Source of the DNA: Candidatus Woesearchaeota archaeon
GTDB taxonomy: Archaea; Nanobdellota; Nanobdellia; Woesearchaeales; JAFCFN01
Direction of reading: 5' to 3'
Assembly (NCBI GenBank): GCA_017609245.1
Contig: JAFCEI010000025.1
Span: 1-9,294 of the forward strand
Length of the DNA: 9,294 nucleotides
Shown here: in pieces, positions 4,950 to 9,294 of the stretch
Numbering within the stretch: position 1 is the first letter of the stretch
How the letters are laid out: every line of letters begins with the position of its first letter
Made by a program: the position numbers and the translations under genes
The notes under the pieces: model-generated
The model's database searches: none
The model's input: only the letters and a program-made list of their open reading frames with translations
Told to the model about the DNA's origin: nothing

Positions 4950-5801
4950 ATGATCTGGTACATACTGGGGTTCATAGCTCTGCTAAGGCTTTATAGGGGA
5001 ATAAGAGTCTTTCTTATAACTCGCAGGAAAAAAGACTATCCTCTGATAAAGGGAGCAGAACCATTTTTTCATAAAAGAGGAAAAACAGGAGTTCTGCTGA
5101 TACACGGATTCACAAGCTCGCCTGATGAAGTAAGGTCAGTGGGGGATTACCTGGCTAGGAAAAACTACACAGTATCAGCCCCATTGCTAAAAGGCCATGG
5201 AACAAATCCAAGAAATCTGTTAAAAATAAGGCCAGAGCAGTGGCAAAAACAGATAATAAAAGAGATGAACAAGCTCAAAAAAATCTGCTCAAGAGTATTT
5301 ATTCTTGGAAGCTCTTTTGGAGGCAACCTGGCATTTGATTACGCATCAAAGCACAGGACAGCAGGAATAGTCACTGTCGGAGCACCTATCCTATGGAGAA
5401 AATCAACATTAAGAAAAGTCCCCTATTATATCGCAAAAAATGTAAAGATATTCCAAAAGAAAAAGTATGATTATACAAAAGTTAGAGAAGAGATAATCAA
5501 GAAAAAGATACAGTATTTGAACATCCCTCTCATTACGCTGGGAAGAGTTCTTAAATTCACAAAAAAATCAAAAAAAGAACTAAATAATATCGCCTGCCCT
5601 GTCCTGATAATGCAGTCAAAACTGGACGCAGTAGTTAGCAGAGATACCCCTGAATATATATTCAACAGCATAAGATCAAAAATAAAAAAAATAGTGTGGT
5701 TTGACAAAGCATATCATGTAATAATCATTGACGACACTGTAAGAAAAAAAGCATTCAAAGAAGTAACTGATTTCTTTATTCATACCTCAAAGCGTCGATA
5801 G
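4950..5801 (+). CDS. Membrane-anchored alpha/beta hydrolase, esterase-like
   Basis: A 283-residue alpha/beta hydrolase of the small carboxylesterase type (resembling Est30/monoacylglycerol lipase). Landmarks: oxyanion-hole motif VLLIHGFTSS (48-57), APLLKGHGTNP (77-87), nucleophile elbow LGSSFGG (119-125, Ser122), KLDAVVS (224-230, Asp226) and YHVIIID (255-261, His256). All three triad residues are therefore present. The first about 22 residues (MIWYILGFIALL...RVFLI) are hydrophobic with basic residues and are followed by RRKK, which suggests an N-terminal membrane anchor with a cytosolic catalytic domain. The frame is open from 4704, but that extension is antisense to the acyltransferase; ATG 4950 lies 26.5 nt from a TATA box. 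It is divergent from the acyltransferase, and its last 26 bp overlap the convergent permease gene. Substrate not determinable; lipid esters are a reasonable guess from context. Confidence 0.9.
   Translation: MIWYILGFIALLRLYRGIRVFLITRRKKDYPLIKGAEPFFHKRGKTGVLLIHGFTSSPDEVRSVGDYLARKNYTVSAPLLKGHGTNPRNLLKIRPEQWQKQIIKEMNKLKKICSRVFILGSSFGGNLAFDYASKHRTAGIVTVGAPILWRKSTLRKVPYYIAKNVKIFQKKKYDYTKVREEIIKKKIQYLNIPLITLGRVLKFTKKSKKELNNIACPVLIMQSKLDAVVSRDTPEYIFNSIRSKIKKIVWFDKAYHVIIIDDTVRKKAFKEVTDFFIHTSKRR
5744..5750 (-). terminator. T7 tract downstream of the permease operon
   Basis: On the minus strand a run of seven T residues (in GCTTTTTTTCTTAC) lies 25 nt past the stop of the last permease gene. It is a plausible U-tract terminator for the leftward operon. 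It lies inside the convergent hydrolase gene, where it encodes RKKA, so coding constraint could also explain it. Confidence 0.4.
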
Positions 5802-6993
5802 GCTTTAATTTAGACGCCTGTATTGCAGGAAATAATCCTGAGCCTGCTCCAACTAAAACTGCAAACAATAAACATCCTATTATTAGCCACCATGGAAAAG
5901 CAGGCCTTATCAATCCAAGCCCGGCATTTGCAGCAATTATCCCTCCAACCTTTGCAATGCCTGCACCCAATAAAATTCCGATTACCCCGCCGACCAAGCC
6001 AAGAATACCTGCTTCTGCCATGAATATCAAAGCAATAAACCTGTTAGTAGCTCCAATAGATTTCATAACACCTATCTCCCTGGTTCTTTCTAAAACAGAG
6101 GTATACATCGTATTGGTGATATTTACTGCAGCAACTACAATTGATATGAGTGCAATTATAACAAGAACAGCGTTTAATATGGTTATCACTCCTGTAAAGG
6201 TGTTTAAGATATCTTCAAATGTCTGAACACTAAAATCTTCTTCCCCTTCTTTTTGGCCCCTGTGTTTCCTGAATTTTTCCTTTATGCTTTCAGAGAGTTC
6301 GCCTGGGTCCTGGTCAGATGAAGCTCTTATGTAGATATACTCATAACCTTTGACATCAAAAATCTCCCTAAAACCTTCCAAAGATATGTAAAACTGGGCA
6401 TCATCAGTAGGACTCCCTATTTCCTCATAAAATCCTATAACTTCTACATCTACATCATTGATCTGGACTGTATCTCCTACAGAGATAGGTTTTTCAAATA
6501 TCTTGTTTGGGACAGTATTGCTGTATCCGGCAGTCGCCTTGAGAACATCTCCTTTTTTCAACTCTCTGCCATCCATTATCTCTATGCCCCCGAACATCTC
6601 CTCCACAAGCCGTTTCTCATCACTCTCTACAGACAAACCTATGACATAAGGATATTTTTCCATGTAGTCTTTATATTTCACCTTTCCAGACACAATATAC
6701 ATGCCTGTAACTTCGTCTACACCGCTTATTTTCCTGACAAAGTCAATCTCATCTTCTGAAAACAGTATGTTGCTTGTCCCAGGAGCATTTGTAAATCCTC
6801 CTCCGGGCATCAGAAATATCTTATCTGTGCCCATTTCTTGTCCAAACTCATCTATGTACCAGTTAAGCCCCTGACCAAAACTCACTAATGCAAAAATAGC
6901 AGTAATTCCAATAAGTATCGAAATAATTGTAAGAGAGCTTCTCATCTTCCTGTCCCACAGGTTTGATAGCGAATATTTCAGTATGTCTCTCAC
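5776..6993 (-). CDS. FtsX/MacB-type ABC transporter permease (second of pair)
   Basis: A 405-residue permease of the MacB/FtsX superfamily, whose members couple cytosolic ATP hydrolysis to work on the outer face of the membrane, such as export or lipoprotein handling. The topology is visible: a basic N-terminus and TM1 (about 21-42), an extracellular domain (about 43-265), TM2 (about 270-293), then the conserved cytosolic segment YTSVLERTREIGVMKSIGAT (297-316), TM3 (about 320-350) and TM4 (about 367-392), ending PAIQASKLKPIDALRYE. Translation starts at GTG 6991-6993, overlapping the upstream permease stop as GTGA, with a GAGGT ribosome-binding site 7 nt before it. The last 26 bp overlap the convergent hydrolase. 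It is a close paralogue of its neighbour; together they probably form a heterodimer. No ATPase gene is in the window. Confidence 0.93.
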   Translation of the reverse strand: MRDILKYSLSNLWDRKMRSSLTIISILIGITAIFALVSFGQGLNWYIDEFGQEMGTDKIFLMPGGGFTNAPGTSNILFSEDEIDFVRKISGVDEVTGMYIVSGKVKYKDYMEKYPYVIGLSVESDEKRLVEEMFGGIEIMDGRELKKGDVLKATAGYSNTVPNKIFEKPISVGDTVQINDVDVEVIGFYEEIGSPTDDAQFYISLEGFREIFDVKGYEYIYIRASSDQDPGELSESIKEKFRKHRGQKEGEEDFSVQTFEDILNTFTGVITILNAVLVIIALISIVVAAVNITNTMYTSVLERTREIGVMKSIGATNRFIALIFMAEAGILGLVGGVIGILLGAGIAKVGGIIAANAGLGLIRPAFPWWLIIGCLLFAVLVGAGSGLFPAIQASKLKPIDALRYE

Positions 6994-8213
6994 TTTACAA
7001 ACCTCATGGCTTCAACAGGTTCAAGCCTTGCAGCCCTAAGAGCAGGAATTGTCCCAAAGATACTTCCTACTGCAAATGAAAATAAAAGCGCCCCAAATAA
7101 AAGCCAGAAAGAAAAATGAGCAGATATCAGGTCAGAGCCCAACGCAATCCTTCCAGCAAAAGCCATCCCTGAAGCAAACAAAACCCCAAACAAAACCCCG
7201 ATTGCCCCTCCAACTGATCCAAGAAAACCAGACTCGATAAAAAACAACAAGAATATTGAGGAATTTTTTGCTCCGATCGATTTCATAATCCCTATCTCTT
7301 TTGTCCTCTCAACAACAGCAGTATACATAGTATTCATGATCCCGATGCCGCCGACCAAGATAGAGATTCCTGCAATAATGTAAACAAAGATCTGTATTCC
7401 CAGCAAAACATCATTGACACTTTCCAAGATCTGCTGCGGGGTCTGAACACTAAAATCTTCCTCCCCCTCTTTCACGTCCCTTACAGCTCTCAGTCTTTTT
7501 TCAATATCTTTCTGTATCATATCAATGTCTGCTTTTTCATCAAACTGGACGCCTATGATATCATAATCATCGCCAGGCCTACCTACTAGATTCCTGAGAT
7601 CATCTTCATTGATAAGCACAGCCCCATCTATCTGAAAATTACCTTTTTTTTCAAGAATTCCTACAACCTCAAACTCCTTGTCATTCAACTCTATCTTTGA
7701 GCCTGGCCTGATAGGTTTTCCAAAACCATTGTCTTCCTCAGAAAACATAGAGCCAAGCACAACCTTGCCAGAATCAGAATCCTCAAGCAGTCTGCCATTC
7801 TGAGCCTTGAGCTTCATAATATGTTCCATTAGATCTCTTTCATCTCCGTCAGGCATGCTTATAGCATAGCCAAATCCTATATTTTTGTTAAATTCCAGCT
7901 TGCCTGACTCAAGAATCCTGCCAGCAGCCCTTTCAACTCCGCCAACCCTTCTTATCTCATTAAGTTCAGCATCTGTCAAAGGGTCAACTGCGCCAGTCCC
8001 TGGCGACCCAAAACCTCCAGATGCAGTTACAGATATGATGTCTGTTCCAAGAAAACCGAACTGAGAATTTATGGCCTCCCTGAGACCCTCACCCAGCCCA
8101 ATCAAAGCCACAACAGCAGCTATCCCTATGAATATGCCTATCATGGTCAGCCAGCTTCGCAACCTTCTGTGGCTTACAGTTCTTAAAGAAAATTTAAAAT
8201 AATCTTTGAGCAT
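6990..8213 (-). CDS. FtsX/MacB-type ABC transporter permease (first of pair)
   Basis: A 407-residue paralogue of the next gene, with the same plan: TM1 (about 22-42), an extracellular domain (about 43-265), TM2 (about 270-292), conserved cytosolic loop YTAVVERTKEIGIMKSIGAK (297-316), TM3 (about 320-352) and TM4 (about 367-390), ending RAARLEPVEAMRFVK. The extracellular part has a glycine-rich stretch (SGGFGSPGTG, 65-74) that is also present in altered form in the paralogue. An 11-residue block, KEGEEDFSVQT, is identical in both proteins just before TM2. Start ATG 8211-8213 has an AGAGG ribosome-binding site 6 nt upstream. It lies 60 nt after the anchored surface protein and overlaps the following permease by 4 nt. 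The three genes are probably an envelope export or assembly system whose ATPase lies elsewhere. Confidence 0.93.
   Translation of the reverse strand: MLKDYFKFSLRTVSHRRLRSWLTMIGIFIGIAAVVALIGLGEGLREAINSQFGFLGTDIISVTASGGFGSPGTGAVDPLTDAELNEIRRVGGVERAAGRILESGKLEFNKNIGFGYAISMPDGDERDLMEHIMKLKAQNGRLLEDSDSGKVVLGSMFSEEDNGFGKPIRPGSKIELNDKEFEVVGILEKKGNFQIDGAVLINEDDLRNLVGRPGDDYDIIGVQFDEKADIDMIQKDIEKRLRAVRDVKEGEEDFSVQTPQQILESVNDVLLGIQIFVYIIAGISILVGGIGIMNTMYTAVVERTKEIGIMKSIGAKNSSIFLLFFIESGFLGSVGGAIGVLFGVLFASGMAFAGRIALGSDLISAHFSFWLLFGALLFSFAVGSIFGTIPALRAARLEPVEAMRFVK
7001..7005 (-). promoter_or_regulatory. Shine-Dalgarno site deciding the GTG start of the second permease
   Basis: GAGGT on the minus strand, 7 nt before GTG 6993, complements the anti-Shine-Dalgarno core. 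It sits inside the end of the upstream permease gene and supports coupled translation across the GTGA overlap. It contrasts with the leaderless genes elsewhere in the window. Confidence 0.65.
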
Positions 8214-8219
8214 CTTGAT

Positions 8220-8224
8220 CCTCT
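8220..8224 (-). promoter_or_regulatory. Shine-Dalgarno site of the first permease
   Basis: AGAGG on the minus strand lies 6 nt before ATG 8213. Having a ribosome-binding site suggests this gene is translated from a leadered, operon-internal transcript and not from a leaderless one. Confidence 0.6.
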
Positions 8225-8229
8225 GCTAA

Positions 8230-8264
8230 AAATTAAAAAATAGAAAATCTGATTTTACAGATCT
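8230..8264 (-). terminator. Hairpin plus U-tract between the surface protein and permease genes
   Basis: On the minus strand a hairpin with stem AGATCTG/CAGATTT (7 bp including one G-U, loop TAAAAT, 8245-8264) begins 9 nt after the surface-protein stop and is followed by a T-rich run containing TTTTTT (8235-8240) and TTTTT (8230-8234 region, interrupted by AA). This is a terminator-like element inside what otherwise looks like an operon. It may reduce read-through to the permeases, or the T-rich stretch may be AT-rich promoter sequence. The stem is short and A+T rich, so the call is tentative. Confidence 0.45.
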
Positions 8265-8273
8265 TCTTGACAT

Positions 8274-9294
8274 CTATCTCTTCCTTTTCTTCTTCCTGTA
8301 CCTGTAGAACCAGTACCCTAGTCCTGCCAGTACGATTATCACGACTATGCTTCCAAATGCGCTTCCGCTGCCATTGCTCTTGGCAACCTTGTCAAGGTCA
8401 ATGATCAGGTCATACTTGTCAGTATACCTGTTATTGTTTGCATCCATATATTTGGCAATGATTGGCAAAGTCACTTTTTTGTCTGAAGCATCTTTTACAT
8501 ACAGAGTGAAGTCAGCAGTTTCATAGTCATCGCTATCAATGTCTCCGATATAGACCTCGTCAGAAGACAGGACATCATAATCATCAGATGAATCTAGCTC
8601 TATTGTGAAAAATTTGATATCGCTCAATCCCCTGTTGACTATTTTTATTGTTACATCCCCTGTTGACTTGACTTTTAGGATATCGGTCTCATCCACCTGC
8701 ACTATCATGTCAGGTGCTGCTCCGACAACAACACCAATCAGGTCACTTTTGTTATACTTGTTTTCCAGCTCATCATAATAAGTAAGGGTCAGAGGTATCT
8801 TGTACACCTGGCTTTCTGCATCAGCCAGAGCCATCACATCAAATGCCACCTCAATCTCAGAATTAGGCTTCAAGGATCTGACTCTTTTTTCAGTTGTACC
8901 TCCGATAGGAGCAAGCGGCAGATCATCTGAACTCAGGTCAAGCTTTAAGCTTATGTCTTCCATCAATGAATCAGCCAGGTTTTTCAGGATAATCTTTATC
9001 TTGGACTCATCTCCAGGGACAACAGTCTCTGGCTCTGTCAAGACAGAAGTAACGCCGACTGCTGCATCTATTGTCTGGACATTTATAGTAAAATTAAATA
9101 TCTGCGAAACTCCTTTCACATTCGCTTTGAGCTCAATCTCATTTCCCCCTTCAACAGCATCTTCTGCTACCCTTAGTTTATAATGAAGGATAATTCCTCT
9201 CTCCCCCTGCTGAAGCCCCCAGACGCTGCCTCTATCCTGGATAGCGCTTTGCCCAGGATCTAACGAAAAAGGATAAGTCGGAAGAATCTCTAAT
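8274..9294 (-). CDS. Surface protein with C-terminal membrane anchor, 5' end missing
   Basis: The frame is open from the right edge to TAG 8274-8276, giving 339 visible residues. The N-terminus is outside the window; a GTG at 9119 is in frame but the 58 upstream codons are also open and protein-like (LEILPTYPFSLDPG..., GERGIILHYKLRVAEDA), so 9119 is not the start. The protein is mostly beta-rich repeats with alternating hydrophobic strands, such as TEPETVVPGDESKIKIILKN and later DETDILKVKSTGDVTIKIVN, resembling the CARDB/NEW-type Ig-like domains of archaeal proteins annotated COG1361 (S-layer-like). An acidic Asp/Ser-rich stretch (DSSDDYDVLSSDE, DIDSDDYE) may bind calcium. Near the C-terminus one membrane helix (FGSIVVIIVLAGLGYWFY) is followed by a basic cytosolic tail (RYRKKKRKR), so the bulk faces outside. 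Proteins of this type are often found beside MacB-like permeases in archaea, which fits the two genes that follow. Confidence 0.85.
   Translation of the reverse strand, partial: LEILPTYPFSLDPGQSAIQDRGSVWGLQQGERGIILHYKLRVAEDAVEGGNEIELKANVKGVSQIFNFTINVQTIDAAVGVTSVLTEPETVVPGDESKIKIILKNLADSLMEDISLKLDLSSDDLPLAPIGGTTEKRVRSLKPNSEIEVAFDVMALADAESQVYKIPLTLTYYDELENKYNKSDLIGVVVGAAPDMIVQVDETDILKVKSTGDVTIKIVNRGLSDIKFFTIELDSSDDYDVLSSDEVYIGDIDSDDYETADFTLYVKDASDKKVTLPIIAKYMDANNNRYTDKYDLIIDLDKVAKSNGSGSAFGSIVVIIVLAGLGYWFYRYRKKKRKR

Noticed and set aside
4877..4975. ATG 4975 as the acyltransferase start
   Set aside because: The extension runs through the TATA region and into the divergent hydrolase, and the PlsC fold begins only after Met at 4876.
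9117..9119. GTG 9119 as the start of the surface protein
   Set aside because: The same frame continues open to the window edge with protein-like sequence, so the gene is truncated by the window.
8800..9183. 127-codon plus-strand frame opposite the surface protein
   Set aside because: Serine-rich, low-complexity antisense shadow with no promoter or ribosome-binding site.
1..9294. CRISPR array, insertion sequence, prophage or attachment site
   Set aside because: No spaced direct repeats, transposase motifs, terminal inverted repeats or integrase were seen, and the tRNA has no duplicated 3' end nearby in the window.

Overview
The window reads as chromosomal DNA of a small-genome archaeon, most likely a DPANN lineage such as Woesearchaeota or Pacearchaeota. 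The support is an ABCE1/Rli1 ribosome-recycling ATPase (archaea and eukaryotes only), a tRNA-Thr interrupted in the anticodon loop by a tiny intron at the classic archaeal 37/38 position, archaeal TATA boxes about 26 nt upstream of start codons (leaderless mRNAs), A+T-rich sequence and very tight packing. The phylum assignment is inference; no rRNA is present.

Layout, left to right. Positions 1-87 hold the start of a hydrophobic protein that runs off the left edge and overlaps the 3' end of the ABCE1 gene (80-1831, minus). Divergent from ABCE1 is a 45-residue protein with two CxxC knuckles (1884-2021, plus), followed after 2 nt by an intron-containing tRNA-Thr(CGT) (2024-2112). An ATP-grasp ligase (2115-3194, minus) converges on the tRNA and is divergent from a radical SAM enzyme (3249-4190, plus). 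The radical SAM gene converges, sharing a TTAA double stop, on a PlsC-type acyltransferase (4187-4876, minus), which is divergent from a membrane-anchored alpha/beta hydrolase (4950-5801, plus). The hydrolase overlaps tail to tail by 26 bp with the last gene of a minus-strand operon running leftward from the right edge: a surface-type protein with a C-terminal membrane anchor (8274 to the edge, 5' end missing), then two paralogous FtsX/MacB-type permeases (6990-8213 and 5776-6993) joined by a GTGA overlap.

The most striking structure is in the promoters. Two of the three divergent gene pairs have one symmetric TATA box (1854-1861 and 3219-3226) centred 26.5 to 28.5 nt from the start codons on both sides, so one TBP site could serve two leaderless genes. 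The third pair has two separate TATA boxes, each 26.5-27.5 nt from its start. This pattern also fixes four start codons that differ from the longest open frames.

Functionally the window holds translation genes (ABCE1, tRNA-Thr, perhaps the zinc-knuckle protein), two enzymes of unknown substrate transcribed from one shared promoter (ATP-grasp and radical SAM, the latter with a CX4CX2C cluster motif), a possible acyl-lipid pair (acyltransferase and esterase-like hydrolase), and an envelope transport operon lacking an ATPase gene in view.
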